Both the position numbers and the translations under genes were made by a program. The notes under the pieces were generated by a model. That model saw only the letters and a program-made list of their open reading frames with translations. It was not told the DNA's origin and did not search any database. 64,000 bases of DNA, taken from positions 18,206,940-18,270,939 of the forward strand of contig OU015490.1 of NCBI GenBank assembly GCA_907164885.2, read 5' to 3'. Shown here piece after piece: positions 21,314-33,497 of this stretch. Each line of letters opens with the position of its first letter. The first letter of the stretch is position 1. This stretch comes from Dolomedes plantarius. Lineage: Eukaryota; Arthropoda; Arachnida; Araneae; Dolomedidae.

Positions 21314-21898
21314 CTAATTAACAAACGAAGGCCAATTACCCCCTCGAAGCACGGTTACCCCCTCATTTTTCTGTGTCGTAATTTTTCCCGACTCAACTAG
21401 ACTTTCCCCTTTCGCCCTCACCCAAAATCGTTGAGCAGGGACCTTTCCCCGACTGTTTTCACAGCTAAAATCTACCTCTTTCTTCTCTTCTTCAATTTGC
21501 TCAGAATCATAATTCACTCTCTCCCTTACCGTATTCTGTTGATATTCTAGGGTCGCCAAACGGGCCTGATACATAATCTGCAATTGTTGTAATTCGAGAG
21601 CTCTTTCTTTTTCCAGATTTTCCATAGCCAAAATTCTATCTTTTTCCAGATTTTCCATAGCCAAAATTCTATCTGTTTCCTCTTTCTCCCTAGCCGCTTT
21701 TTCCTGCTGTAATCTGTCTTGCATAATGGTTTCAAGAAAACCCCTAACAAAATTCTCCTCGTAATTTGGACTGCTCTCTATTAATTTTTTTAGATGGATT
21801 ATTAAAGCATCTGGGGCGGGCTGTTGACCCAACCTCGTCGCCAAAATTTTCAAATCTGCCTTTCTACCTTTACTAAGATAAGCCATTATTACACACAA
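21314..21898 (-). pseudogene. gag: Truncated Gag with coiled coil
   Basis: The 194-residue frame has a first ATG at 21898 and a second at 21886 (MAYLSKGRKADLKILATRLG), the latter more likely as start. The N-terminal 60 residues are a SAP-like helical segment common at the start of spider gypsy Gags. Residues about 65-115 form a charged coiled coil in which DRILAMENLEK is repeated twice in tandem (33-nt DNA repeat). The C-terminal residues run across the deletion into PPT-like runs (GAGGGGGTAA twice) and then the LTR, where the frame stops. No capsid core, zinc knuckle or pol remains, so it cannot act alone. Confidence 0.7.
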
Positions 21899-23280
21899 AA
21901 TTTATCACAAGTTTATAAGCACAGGTCAGGAAAATTAAAAAAACTCAAAATAACTAAAACACATTCAATTAAATTTACTTCGTGAAACCATGTATTTTAC
22001 AATGGGATCATACACATAAACAAATAAAATACCAAAAAAATCATATATAACACTTTAGCTTAACTTTTCCAAATTGCAATAATAACTTTTTCAAAATCAA
22101 AACATTAGATTAACCTTTTTAACATTCAATAACACACAAAAACAATACTTCTACATAGCAAGTAGTCGAATTATCGTTTATCCCGCTACTATAATTGAGA
22201 TATACAGCTTGTATATTTTCCACAAAGGCACTAGTTTAGTCAACCTTTATATAAAACAACTCAATTAATAACCAAGTAGCAAACGTTAATCAACACTTAT
22301 ACCGCTACAAGCATTTACCGGAAAATACAGTTTGTATTTCCAACCCACAAAGGCACTAGCTTAGTTAACCTTTGAAAACCATTAGAAGCTTCTAATTAAC
22401 AACGTTAGTTAACGTTCAAAATCTCTCAATACAAATTTTAAAAAAAATTATCGAGAGAAACAAAAAAAAAATATCACTGTATTTCCTTTTTTAAACTAAA
22501 CAGTTAGTTTACCCCCAAAAATAACAAAAAACTCAAATAATAACTGTTTAAAAAAATTATTGAGAAAAAAAATACCACTTGTATCTATTTTTTTTAAAAA
22601 ACATTTTAGGCAATACAACCAGGGTAGTTTTTACCCTCCACAAGAATTACAACTTGCATTATAGCTAGCTTAGCCATTCACACGTTACATATAAACACTA
22701 CGGTTGCAAAATACACTACTTTTGTCCCCACAAAACAATTGCACTGAAGTATTTTTCCAGCAATTCATCACAACTTAAAACTTAAAATTATTTCCGAAAA
22801 ATACCTATCCAAAAAAAACAAAACAATGCAACTTTGAGTATCTAAAAGCAGTACTCACCCCTTTTTTGCAGGCCACAGCAGAAACGTCATCGGTCATCTC
22901 CAAACACAGCTCCCATTGTTGACACTTTCACTTCCAGAAAATCTTGACCGCCACCCGAATCCACACAAAAACGAACTGCATCAGACGCCGAAACACCCAA
23001 TTTCACTGCACAGTCGAAAACACGGGGCAGAGCCCTCTTAAAAACACCCTCTTCTTGGACGCACCATGAAAAAACACAAGAGCACAGAGGTACAATCGCG
23101 ATCCCCTCCTGCGAAGCTGGGTCGATGACCTCCCGCAGAAACTTCCACGGAGAAAAACAGTCACTCCCCCGCTACGGCGGCTGCACTTCTATGGGTCCGA
23201 AAAAATGACCCGCAATTTGGCATACTGAACTCTGCTTTCAGAACCGGGTACGGATCCGACCGTTGATCACCAATTAAAGC
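21899..23280 (-). other. Leader of the deleted LTR element
   Basis: About 1.4 kb between the 5' LTR and gag, A/T-rich with many short stops. Its LTR-proximal third (22860-23160) is G/C-richer. No open frame. Confidence 0.5.
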
Positions 23281-23754
23281 TGTGGCATCACGGCAAGGCT
23301 GATTACTCTCTGAGGCATTTTTCACAATTTTCACTACTATTGATCCATACCAAAAAGACAGAGTTCTAATTAACAAACGAAGGCCAATTTTTAAAACAAA
23401 AACTCAACAATTTATTAACAAAGAAAATTAAACAAAATTAATCATTAGACACTTTCAGACATATTAACTTAAATTTACGTGCAGGTTCACATTGCTCGCT
23501 CCAGGTCCCATTTCCAGCCCAAAAACACAGGAGCCTAGAAAAAAACACGTCTCCACTGTGCGGAATCTATGAAGCGTCTCTCCTCAATGTCTGGATTTTC
23601 AGAAGGGGTGGAGGGGGCGGCAGTTGCCGGCAGATTATCGGCTGACAGCTTTAGTGGCTTGGAACCAAACAACACATTCCTTGAAAACTCGCAGCTGTGT
23701 TCCAAGCGCTTGTGGGTTCTTTGGGAAAATAACATCTATTTCCAGTACGCTACA
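23281..23754 (-). repeat. 5' LTR of the deleted element
   Basis: TG...CA bounded, with AATAAA on the minus strand at about 23413. The first 117 bp on the plus strand are repeated at 21229-21345 with few differences. Confidence 0.8.
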
Positions 23755-23758
23755 GTAT

Positions 23759-24947
23759 CGCCTTGAATCAAACTGATAACCAACCAAGCGACTGCAACCC
23801 TTCCAGTCCCCTTCGAGGCCAATTGGACACCGCGCTCTAAAATTCTCAAAATTTCCTCAAAAGTCGAAATTCGGGCAACCACCATACCACGAAATATCGC
23901 CACTTCTCCTTCACCACTTTAATATGTATTTAATCACTTGATAGTAGATTGTAGATTTGTTGATTAAATTAAATCACGTAGGTAACATGTTTTCACTAAA
24001 CTTTTGTGATTCACCAAGCACAGGACAACATAAATCTTTTCTTGTTTTAGGCATTTTAGTGATATTTAAACAGTGCCAAGATTGCTTGCTTACTGACGAA
24101 ATTATCCAATGTTAAAACGAGTTCAGAAATGAGATTCACCCCTCCGTAAAACTTTAGAAAATCCACAAAATATTTTGTTTTATTAACACCGAATCGCGCA
24201 AAAAAACATTCAATCTGAGATCTACTCCAATACTGTACTAGCCTCTCACTCTTTCAAAATTAGCTGTCAAACTTGTCTATAATTCACAACACAAAACCAC
24301 AGACAAAACCTCCCAGGCACATCCCTTTGGTGCACCATCTAGTGCAGATAATATTGTTTCAAACAGTGCCACGTGGGGAGTTGATAGAACTAATATCTTC
24401 TCCAAAGTGTGGTAAGATGGCGCCAATCCAATAGTGCAGCGTCCGTCTAACACTAAATAAAATTGCCTTAAAGTGCCTTAACCTTGATGCAAGTAATTTA
24501 GTCAGAACTGTTGGTAAATTATTATCGAAAATGCAGTGTAGGACAGTACACAAACCTACAATAACAATTTTTTGACAAATTGTTTATAACATCACTCTCA
24601 ATTGAGGTTAGAATGAAGTACTTAAAAAGGAGTTTTTTTTTAACCACTCATGTCGTGCGCCACCTGAAGATGAAGTCATAGACAACTGATTTTTGGCATG
24701 GAGTATGTTCTATTATTGTATCAACAAATAATAATACAGGAATAAAGAAAAAATCAAAAAATTAAAAATTCGCCGTTTTCGCTCCACCCTAATGTACATT
24801 CCTTGGATCCAGAGAGCTCGTTCGTCTAGTGCTGCCTAGTTGACTATCTCGTGAATTCTTGTTTTTTAACTAATACATCATATTAGTTCACGTAATTTAA
24901 CTTACTTTATTTTCCTGGCATGGCACATATATATATATATATATATA
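23759..24947. other. No recognised feature
   Basis: No exon or repeat end recognised. It ends in a short (TA)n run at 24926-24947. Confidence 0.45.
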
Positions 24948-25920
24948 CGTAGTACGATCTGAAGGTTCAGGGAATTGGCGTAAAAGTCCTAAACTGAAAA
25001 AGTTTATATTGCCGATGCACAACCACATTCAAAGTAATCACCTTGGGCGGCGATACACTTTTGTCAGCGCTCGTATACCATCTGGAAGTACTGCTGGAAG
25101 CCATTTTTTGAAACCTCCCGTAAGGCCTCCTGCGATGCCGCTCTCACCTCATCTGCTGACACAAAACGGTGCCCCTTCAAAAGGTTTTTTATTGATGGAA
25201 ACAAATAAAAATCATACGGGGCTAAGTCCGGTGAATAGGCAGGGTGTGGAATGACATTCATGTGAGCTTTGGCGAGAAAGTGTGTGACCAGTTGGCACCG
25301 ATGTGCAGGTGAGTTGTCATGCAGAATGTACCAGTCTCCACTTAGTCAGACCTGCGGCAGTCTACGACGAATGAATTCCCTCAAACGACATAAATTGTCT
25401 ACACAAGGCTCCTTGTTTACTGTCCTGCCTTCGGAAATAAATTCTGAATGACAATTCCTTGAGAATCAAAAAATACCTCTATCATGACTTTTCCTTTGCT
25501 TCGATCCTGATGGAATTTCTTCGATCGCGGTGAGGAGGGTGGTTTCCATTTTGAAGAAGCACGTTTTGATTGGATATTAAATAAATAACACCACGTTTCA
25601 TCACCTGTTTCATCACCATGGTAGAATCACCGTACACCTTTCGTAGCATTTTTAAAGTCTTCGTAGGTGTTTTACCTAAACGCTGACAAAATTTAATGTT
25701 GCAGCACTGTTCTTTAAAATCCACTTTTATTGCGTCGCAGAACAAAGGTATCTATCTCCGGAAGAAAACAGCAGCGCGCGGTTAAATCACTTGACATGGG
25801 CGAAACCAACCTGAACACATAGGGGTTGTTTGGTAGAATCCATTCCATACGCTGTCACATCAAATACATCCTTTTGTTGTCATAGATTACCGCATTCCCC
25901 GAACTTTTGGATCATACTAC

Positions 25921-25921
<1 letters not shown>
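24948..25921 (-). mobile_element. mariner-like transposon, degenerate
   Basis: Ends ACGTAGTACGATCTGAAGGT and, reversed, ACGTAGTATGATCCAAAAGT form inverted repeats, each bordered by (TA)n. About 0.97 kb, shorter than a full mariner, so internally deleted. Confidence 0.8.
25064..25745 (-). pseudogene. mariner transposase remnant (DD34D)
   Basis: The N-terminal part (25745-25482) shows the mariner DNA-binding start CNIKFCQRLGKTPTKTLKML and VYGDSTM, then breaks off. The central catalytic region is missing. The C-terminal part, open across about 25315-25064, has HDNSPAH with the second Asp and HPAYSPDLAPYDFYLFP with the third. I count 34 residues between them, the mariner DD34D signature, before the end at FQMVYER. 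The deletion of the first catalytic Asp makes it inactive. Confidence 0.85.

Positions 25922-26015
<94 letters not shown>
25922..26015. repeat. (TA)n microsatellite, 94 bp
   Basis: An uninterrupted TA array between the mariner element and the LTR of the next retroelement. Confidence 0.97.
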
Positions 26016-26018
<3 letters not shown>

Positions 26019-26557
26019 CGGGCTTCGTTTCACGCCCATCATGTTAAATGTTGTTGCAATCATGGTTACTCCGTTAGTTCTTTGCAGCGTAGTGTAAGGC
26101 AGTCTAAACTCAGGAAGCACACATTAATCCAAGTGAATCATGTTTATTTCTTTATCTTCTAGCAACCACTGATCCAAGTAGCGCATATCTTAGCGCTCGC
26201 CATTTTACAAAACCCTTAGAGCCCAGCTAACGCGTGTCTGCTATCATCGATTAATCCCTTCGGTCTGCTTAACATACCCATTGTGTTAAAGGTCCTAATA
26301 CAACTACGCATGCTCTCGTGACGTCTGCACCGAAGATTGGGTTGTCGCGTGGTCAAATTTTATATTAAATATAGATTCTCCCTATGGTTCTTTTCAAACA
26401 CCTCGTGAATGAAGTCCACTTTTTAAACGGGGTTTCCCCTTCTCGCGGTGAGTTTCGAAATACGTCAAATAATGATATTTAACGTTAGAAATTAGTTTTA
26501 CTTTTACGCCCCCTTTAGTTGTTTAATTATTATTCTTTTTCTGAAATATTCATCACA
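26016..26557 (-). repeat. 3' LTR of the decayed element
   Basis: On the minus strand it begins TGTGATGAATATTTC and ends GAAACGAAGCCCGTCA. The tract AGGGACGGGGGGGAGT (26558-26573, reversed) immediately precedes it. Confidence 0.82.
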
Positions 26558-29075
26558 ACTCCCCCCCGTCCCTCTAAAGGCGTGCACACAAGGAGTAGCT
26601 ATTTCACAGGTGGCAAGTCTCCAGAAGAGAGAAACAACTACAATTAAATTAAAAAATCTACATAATCATCAACTGAAAAGAATGCTGAATAGGGCGGCCG
26701 TCCCCAGTCAACATAAATCTCAGAAGAAAATCAATTAAGCCTTCCTGAAAAATCATAAAATTGCCCCTAAAACCCCCTTCAATTTATTTCCTTTTCGTTC
26801 AATAAACCTTGGAGCAGTGGGTTTATAAAAACAATTTACATCAAAACAATATTAAATTCTTATAACAGAAAGTGGATACTTAAAAATTGTAGCCAAAACA
26901 ATTAAAACATCAAAATATCACCTTAAAATAATATATCACTTTTAAAAATTTTATTTAGGAACAATTTTTAAAAAATATTAAGTGAAGTCAAAACAATAAA
27001 TTTTATCAGCCATTAACATGGAACTGTCAGTAGAGTTCAATAAATAAAGTCCAGGCTTTATCATACATTTCCTCTGTCCCTGAGTGGTAAGCTAAATTGA
27101 CAGTTTTTACACATTTGTGCACTAACACTCAACATTAAAAACAGTTCTAGTTCAATATTTATATACAAATATACTTATTTTATTAAAACAAATTTACCGT
27201 GAATTATGAAAATGCACATAAATGAAAAACAATTTGGATTTTGAAAGAGTATTGCTGGTAAATTTCTCTGGAGGCCTCCTTTACATGGTTGATCCTGTAA
27301 AATACTCAGAGGCACAATATATTAATGACTGAAAACTGTATAAATCCCATCGTTTTCCCATGGGAATTTTCTTATTTGCCTCTAATTTCTGAACATCATA
27401 AATTTATCTTAATATCAATTCTAATATAACATATTTTTCTTTCAGAGCTATTTTTACCTTCGACTTATATTACATATATGAAATTCACAATATTTTTCCA
27501 TAACATAATCAACAATTCAAATTTATCAAAACATTTCTATAATTTACACTTCACTGCACCAAAATATTCACAATGATAGACTCATTATGTCAATACAAAC
27601 AAATTTGGTACTTTGTGTACCACTCATTCACGGTGCACACTTTGTTTAACTTCAAGTTGTGTTTTTGTGTTTGCGTCTGTTTGTGAAGTTTTCTTGCACA
27701 ATTGTGCTAAGTTAGGGTCAGAGGAGTGCAGGTTCACATGGATTCCCACAGTCTCAACCGAAACTGAAAATCTCTAAAAGGATTTTTACAGTGAAAAATT
27801 AATTTGGCGCGTATAGTGGCGCGTATAGCCTGAAACTCTAGGTTGGGTAGGGCTCAAAAGAGTTTAGTAGTCTCTCACTGACTCCAGAAAAAAGGAAAAG
27901 GTTTTAACCCCTTCCTTCTCGCTCCCGTCAAAATTACAGGGTGAGGTTTCGCCCTCTACTTCTCGTGCCAGTGATATTTCCGGGCTGGGGTATTTAAAAG
28001 TAACGCACCAAAAAGATTAAAACAATCCATTTCACTTACGCTAAAAATTGTTTATTTCTTACTTTACATACCAGATGGCAGTACCAGACTATTTATAATA
28101 TACTTGGGGATGGGTTTTTTTAAAAACTAGATGTGGCAGACTAAGAAATAAATGGAATTCTCCGGAAAAAATAGGCACTTTTATTACCATTTTCTTGAAA
28201 ACTAAGCGATCGTTAAGGGGTTAATACCCAAGCCAACCAAGAGGAAAAAAGGTGATCCGTTCACTCATGAATTCCAATGGGGAAAACACGAGTCAACAGA
28301 AACCTGAATGAAAGGGTGGGTAAGGAGTGGCCATCTCATGGTACGTCTTCAGTCATTATTTTAAGTATTAGATTGATTCAGCACCTTTAAGTGACTGACA
28401 TGTAAAAGAATTGTAAACAGTTAACAGGCAAATGGGATGGCTTCTAAGTAAATGTAAGAGGGGGGTCGATAGGACACAGCTTCAAGAATGAGGGAAATTA
28501 CAAAATGCAAAAGAATTAGCATTGTAACATTCGGTTGTTGACTCAGGAGATCCAGAGATTCACATAAAATAGTTTTCTAGTAGAGAGTTTAATCAAGACA
28601 GGTTTTTTTAATTATTTCTAGACAACACGCAAAGTTATTATAACCTAAAAGTAAAGTTAAGGGTGTTAGGCACCAAAGAAATAAAATTTTAAAAAAAGAA
28701 ATGGATCTCTGAGTTTTGAAGTTTGTCATATTTGGGAAAATGCAAAAAACAGTTCAGCACATTAAACAAACCAAAACATTGTGAAAATGGCAATAATCAT
28801 TTCAAAATAATCCAGAAAATGTAGGTTTAGAGAAAGTTCTTTCAACAGTTAATTAAATTTCAATTCAAAACACACAATTGTTAAAAACCAATAAAAATCG
28901 ATATAAATCACATTATACTTTTAATTTTCACATTATGAATTATAATTTTAATTTTCATCATCTTATTTTATCATCACCATTCAAAAATTTTACAATTTTT
29001 ATTTTACTTGTAATTAGTACTAAAATCTTCTCTTATTCCCCCTCCCTCCCCAAGAAATGCTTCATGAAAACAGAA
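26558..29075 (-). other. Long 3' non-coding part of the LTR element
   Basis: About 2.5 kb between the end of integrase and the 3' LTR, very A/T-rich with no open frame beyond chance. It may be a decayed extra gene or a non-coding spacer; nothing identifies an envelope-type frame. Confidence 0.5.
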
Positions 29076-29760
29076 TTATTTTAATTTAAACTCATTTTGT
29101 GGACGAAAATGCCTTAATCGGGTTGAGGGCACAATTTCACTATTTTTTCCAGTGTATTGGTTTGGTTTATCAATTTCAAAATTAACATTTGAAAGTTGAC
29201 TTAAAATTTTATAAGGGCCTGAATAAGGTGGATCTAGTTTTCTCGAATTTGGATAGTTAAATTCCTCGTACATTACTAAGTCTCCAATTTTAAAATTTGA
29301 CTGTACAAAATGTCTATCATATCTCTGTTTATTAATTTTATGGTGCTGAATAGTCCTTTGTACTGAATCTTTCTTGTTTCTTCAACTGGTGGATAATTTA
29401 ACGAAGTTGTTTTAGGCAATGGCGAGTCATATGGTAAAATTCCAAATAAAAGATAATTTGGTGAGAATCCAGTCGCAGAGTGGGGTTGGTTATTATATTC
29501 CGAAGTTACTTGCTCTAAAATTTTTGTCCATGGAATTTTTTTCGAAGAAGTATTTACTTTACATCTTAATTTTGCTACTATAGTTTGATTACATCTTTCA
29601 TTTTTCACATTGCATTGAGGTCTATGGGCAGAAGTTAATAATTGTTTTATATTGTGATGCTTCAAAAATTTCTTAAATCTTGAGGAAGTGAATGCAGAAT
29701 TTCTGTCACTAAATATTTGTTTAGGAACTTTAATATTGAAAATTTGTTTTAAACAATTTG
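29076..29760 (-). pseudogene. pol: Integrase remnant of gypsy-type Pol
   Basis: Reading down from about 29760, the segment with VPKQIFSDRNSAFTS gives the second catalytic Asp, then HRPQCNVKNERCNQTI the Glu. The core's last helices follow (WTKILEQVTSEYNNQPHSAT, GFSPNYLLFGILPY). After a frameshift near 29275 the C-terminal domain continues with KLDPPYSGPYKILSQL, a GPF/Y-like motif, and ends RLRHFRPQ. Reverse transcriptase, RNase H and the first integrase Asp are absent. The family is gypsy-like by this arrangement. Confidence 0.8.
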
Positions 29761-30132
29761 TATATGTCTCACTTCTTACACTCTTGGAAGGAATAGTCCA
29801 AATATATCATCGGGCTCTTTAAACAGAGCATTCAATGTATCATCGAGGATACCTGATGTCTCCTCATAATTTTGAACATTACAATCAACATTTTGTACAC
29901 TGTTAGAATTCTCATTTTTTTACATTAGATTGTCTCATATTTTGGTTCATGTCATAATTCAGGTTTTCACATTTATTTGCAAAAACAGTTCTCATACTTG
30001 GGTTCACACAATTTCTATCAATAATTCTATTATTATGCTCAAGAGAGTGATCATGTCTTAAATTATATTTCTTATAAAAATTTCTACTATTACAAAAATT
30101 TCTACCATTAGAAACATTTCTATTAGCAGCAG

Positions 30133-30611
30133 CTGCTTTGGGAACTAGAGTTGCCATGGGACCAACTGGTGTTGATACTGAAAGACCTGCTACTATGGAT
30201 GCTGCTAATGTCAACGAAGGTCACCCTGCCTACAAATACACTTCTAACTGGCGGAATCCACCTCAGCCACAAACTGTTCAACAATCTGTTACTCAACAGG
30301 CTGTTGCCCAACAAGCTGTACACATCCAGGGCCAGGAACCGCTTACAGCTTCTATGTTAGCAGATGTAAATACACAGGAACAAAGGCAAATGCTGGGTGA
30401 AAGACTTTTCCCAGTAATCCACCGTTGGTATCCTGATTTGGCTGGCAAGATAACTGGCATGTTATTGGAGATAGATAATTCTGAGTTACTTCATATGTTG
30501 GAGCATCACGAGTCATTGAAGGAAAGGGTCGAAGAAGCTCTTGCAGTACTTCAAGCCCATCATGCTAAAGAAACACTGTCTGCTTTTGGAGGCATTAAAA
30601 GGAAAGGTTAG
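30133..30611 (+). pseudogene. Poly(A)-binding protein C-terminal fragment (PABC/MLLE domain)
   Basis: An intronless open frame encodes a Pro/Gln-rich linker ([18 protein letters not shown], then [19 protein letters not shown]) and a complete PABC domain. The latter includes [20 protein letters not shown] and [19 protein letters not shown], the peptide-binding MLLE core, ending VLQAHHAKE. In the intact protein this domain binds PAM2 motifs of translation and deadenylation factors; the four RNA-binding RRMs are missing here. After the domain the C-terminus ([12 protein letters not shown]) differs from the usual tail. It lies between LTRs, antisense to the element, so it looks like a captured retrocopy. 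Whether it is transcribed cannot be judged. Confidence 0.85.
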
Positions 30612-30897
30612 TTATGTTCATGTGAAAACAAAGACATATATAAATTTTTCATCATAAAAAAAATGAAAAATTTTAAAAAAAAGAGAAAAAAGAGGAAAAA
30701 CCCAGCATGAATACCATGATTTATAAAGTGAAAAAAAATATTAAAAAAATAGCAAAATTGAAAAATATAAGAGGATTGTTGTGGAATAAGTTTTCTTATT
30801 CTGCATTATTCTGTATACATCTACACTTATATATATTATATATACGTATATCTATATATATATATATATATGCAGTCTTTTTTAATTCAAGTACATT

Positions 30898-30951
30898 AAC
30901 ATTTGGTAGGTGTAGGGGTTTCCCCGCGTAGGTTCCAATCCTACCGGCTCT
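30898..30951 (+). other. tRNA-Ser-like 3' half at the primer-site position
   Basis: On the plus strand, directly beside the 5' LTR, GTTTCCCCGCGTAGGTTCCA plus ATCCTACCGGCTCT reads as a type-II tRNA variable arm followed by a perfect TAGG/CCTA T-stem with loop TTCCAAT, as in serine tRNAs. In the element's own (minus) direction this is where the primer binding site should be. The resemblance to a tRNA thus extends to about 45-50 nt instead of the usual 18. Confidence 0.5.
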
Positions 30952-31475
30952 TGACGGGCTTCGTTTCAAGCCCGTTACATTAATTGTTGTTGCAGTCATG
31001 GTTACCCCGTTAGTTCTTTGCAGCGTAGTGCGAGACAGTCTAAACTCAGGAAGCACACATTAATCCAAGTGAATCATGTTTATTTCTTTATCTTCTAGCA
31101 ACAACTGATCCAAGTAGCGCATATCTTAACGCTCGCCATTTTACAAAACCCGCGGAGCCCAGCTAGCGCGCGTCTGCTATCATCGATTAATCCCTTCGGT
31201 CTGCTTAACTTACCCATTGTGTTAAAGCTCCTAATACAACTGCGCATGCTCTCGTGACGTCTGCACCGACGATTGGGTTGGGGCGTGGTCAAATTTGATA
31301 TTAAATATAGATTCTTCTCAAACACCTCGTGAATGAAGTCCACTTTCTAAACGGGGATTCCCCTTTTCTCGGGGAGTTTCGAAATACGTGAAATAATTAT
31401 ATCTAACGTTAGAAATTTGTTTTACTTTTAAGCCCCCTTTAAATTGTTTAATTATTATTCTTTTCTAAAATATTC

Positions 31476-31484
<9 letters not shown>
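30952..31484 (-). repeat. 5' LTR of the decayed element
   Basis: Direct repeat of 26016-26557, lacking 11 bases (CCCTATGGTTC) and with scattered substitutions. It ends at a (CA)n array. Confidence 0.82.

Positions 31485-31559
<75 letters not shown>
31482..31559. repeat. (CA)n-(TA)n compound microsatellite
   Basis: Adjacent CA and TA runs between the LTR element and Tc1 element D. Confidence 0.95.
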
Positions 31560-31563
<4 letters not shown>

Positions 31564-31577
31564 CATACACACACACG

Positions 31578-32281
31578 CTATAGAGCCAAAAAAACTGGAA
31601 CTGGCGTGTGTATGCAAATAACGGAGATATGCATACCAATCAGCATAACGCGATGCGGTAGGCAGCACCTATATAAGACAACAGGTATCTGCCGAAGCTG
31701 TTAGATAGGTTCCTGCTGCTACAATGGCATATTATCATGATATATGTGTGTTTGAATGTGGTGTTATGGTCGGTGCGCGATAGATGGGACATAGCACTTC
31801 CGAGGTAGCGATACAGTTTGGATTTTCACGCATGACCATTTAACGAGTGTATCGTGAATATCAGGTATCCGGACTGAGGAGAATCTTTAAAAGAGATAGA
31901 CGTGCTACATATCCTCAAATGTCTGCGGATTTCAGTGCTGGGGTATCAACAAGTGTCAGCGTGCGAACTGTTCAACGGACCGTCATTGATATGGGCCTTC
32001 GGAGCCGCAGGCCTACCTGTGTACTGTTGTTGACTGCACAAAAAAGGCTTTACGCCTCGGCTGGGCCCGCCAACACCTCCATTGGACTTCTGATGACTGG
32101 CAATACGTTGCCGGGCCTGACGAGACTCGTTACCAATTGTATCGGCGGATGGACTTGTAGGGGTATGGAGACAACCTCTGACATCGTATTCAACTTTTGC
32201 AGTCGATGCATTTTCCTTATTTGATCAACGAGTCAAATTTATTTAGGCGGAATGCGTGTGATTGTATATGTATATTATATA
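31578..32281 (+). mobile_element. Tc1-like transposon D, 3'-deleted
   Basis: The left end TATAGAGCCAAAAAAACTGG is the kind of A-run end seen in spider Tc1 elements. The matching right end was not found; element E starts directly after 32281. The transposase remnant is described separately. Confidence 0.65.
31724..32224 (+). pseudogene. Tc1 transposase fragment
   Basis: From ATG 31724 the N-terminal helix-turn-helix is recognisable (AYYHDICVFECGVMVGAR, a stop, then MGHSTSEVAIQFGFSRMTI, another stop). This is followed by the second DNA-binding part (VRTVQRTVIDMGLRSRRPTC). The sequence then loses Tc1 similarity; the catalytic domain is deleted. At least two nonsense codons. Confidence 0.8.
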
Positions 32282-33497
32282 CACTCAAGATCCAAAACAT
32301 TATGACCACCTGTCAATAACGAGTTGGCCCACCTTTGGCGCTCAACACAGCTTCAACCCGCCTTGGCATGGATGCCACAAGTCCTTGGTAGATGGCCGGA
32401 GACAGATTGTACCAGATGTTTAAGCACCGGTCACGCAAATCCGAGATATTGTGAATTGGTGGTCTTTGAACTCTGAGCTGCCGTCCCATGACATACCAAA
32501 TGCGTTCTATCGGATAGAGATCCGGTGAGTTAGGCGGCCAAGACATTAACTGGAATTCAGCATCATGTTCCTGGAACCACTCCAACACAATTTTAGCCTT
32601 GTGACACGGGGCGTTGTCCTGTTGGAACATTCCATTTCCAGCTGGAAAAACAGAGGCCATGTAAGGGTGCAACTGGTCCGCAATGATGTTCAGATACCCT
32701 GTAGCATTCATGGTCTGCTCTACCACGACCACGGTTCCCAGAGACGCCCAAGAGAACGTCCCCCAAAGCATAATACCGCCACCACCGGCCTGTGTATGAC
32801 CTACTGTACATTGAGGGAGCAACAGTTCGCCTGGAAGACGGCGTATCCTGACACGGTCATCGGCGTGATGAATGACAAACCGTGACTCATCTGACCAGGC
32901 AACTCTCTCCCACTGATCCATGGACCAATCGCGATGTTCCCGGGCCCAGCGCAGGCGCAGTTGGCGATGACGCTTGGTCAGCAAAGGCATACGAATGGGA
33001 CGTTTGCTGCGTGGCCCCATATCCAACAGTGTCCGCTGAACAGTTTGCTGCGATGCTATTCTACTTGGCCCTGCATTGTATTGGGCTGTCAGCTGAGCCA
33101 CTGTCTAGCTCCCGTTTTGCTTCACCATGCGAGACAGTCTCCGACGACCTTTTTCTTTGATAGCGTGTGGACGTCCAACACCATGTCGTCTACTGCTGGT
33201 TTCACCGTCATTCATCCACTTTGCATAAGTACTAACAACTGTAGGTCGCGAACAACCCCCGAGTCGTGCAGTTTCGGAAATACTTGTTCCGAGCCTTCGA
33301 GCCATTACAATCTGCCCTCTATCAAAGTCGCTTAGATCCGCAGCCTTTCCCATCACACACAGAAGTAAGTGAAAGAATGATTCTTCAGACTCTCCAGCAG
33401 CAGTTAAATACCACTTCCACCTGATCACGTGCCTTCCACGTCATCCGGGCGAATTCATTGCAAAATGTAGGGGTGGTCATAATGTTTTGGCTCTTGA

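Larger units (their letters stand above)
21229..23754 (-). mobile_element. Deleted LTR retrotransposon carrying only a gag remnant
   Basis: On the minus strand a full 474-bp 5' LTR (23754-23281, TGTAGCG...GATGCCACA) is followed by about 1.9 kb of internal sequence and the last 117 bp of the 3' LTR (21345-21229). Flanks carry the same 4 bp, GTAT at 21225-21228 and at 23755-23758 on the plus strand, so both outer ends are original. A deletion removed pol and most of the 3' LTR. A TGG suiting a primer site lies seven bases inside the 5' LTR. Confidence 0.82.
26016..31484 (-). mobile_element. LTR retrotransposon with host-gene insert, decayed
   Basis: Two direct LTRs (26016-26557 and 30952 to about 31484) enclose 4.4 kb. 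Integrase coding sequence and a polypurine tract beside the 26.5-kb LTR place the element on the minus strand. LTRs differ by several percent and an 11-base indel (CCCTATGGTTC), so it is older than the CsRn1 copy. Only the integrase end of pol is recognisable. A poly(A)-binding-protein fragment lies antisense in the gag-pol region. Both outer ends touch microsatellites, so a target duplication cannot be read. Confidence 0.82.
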
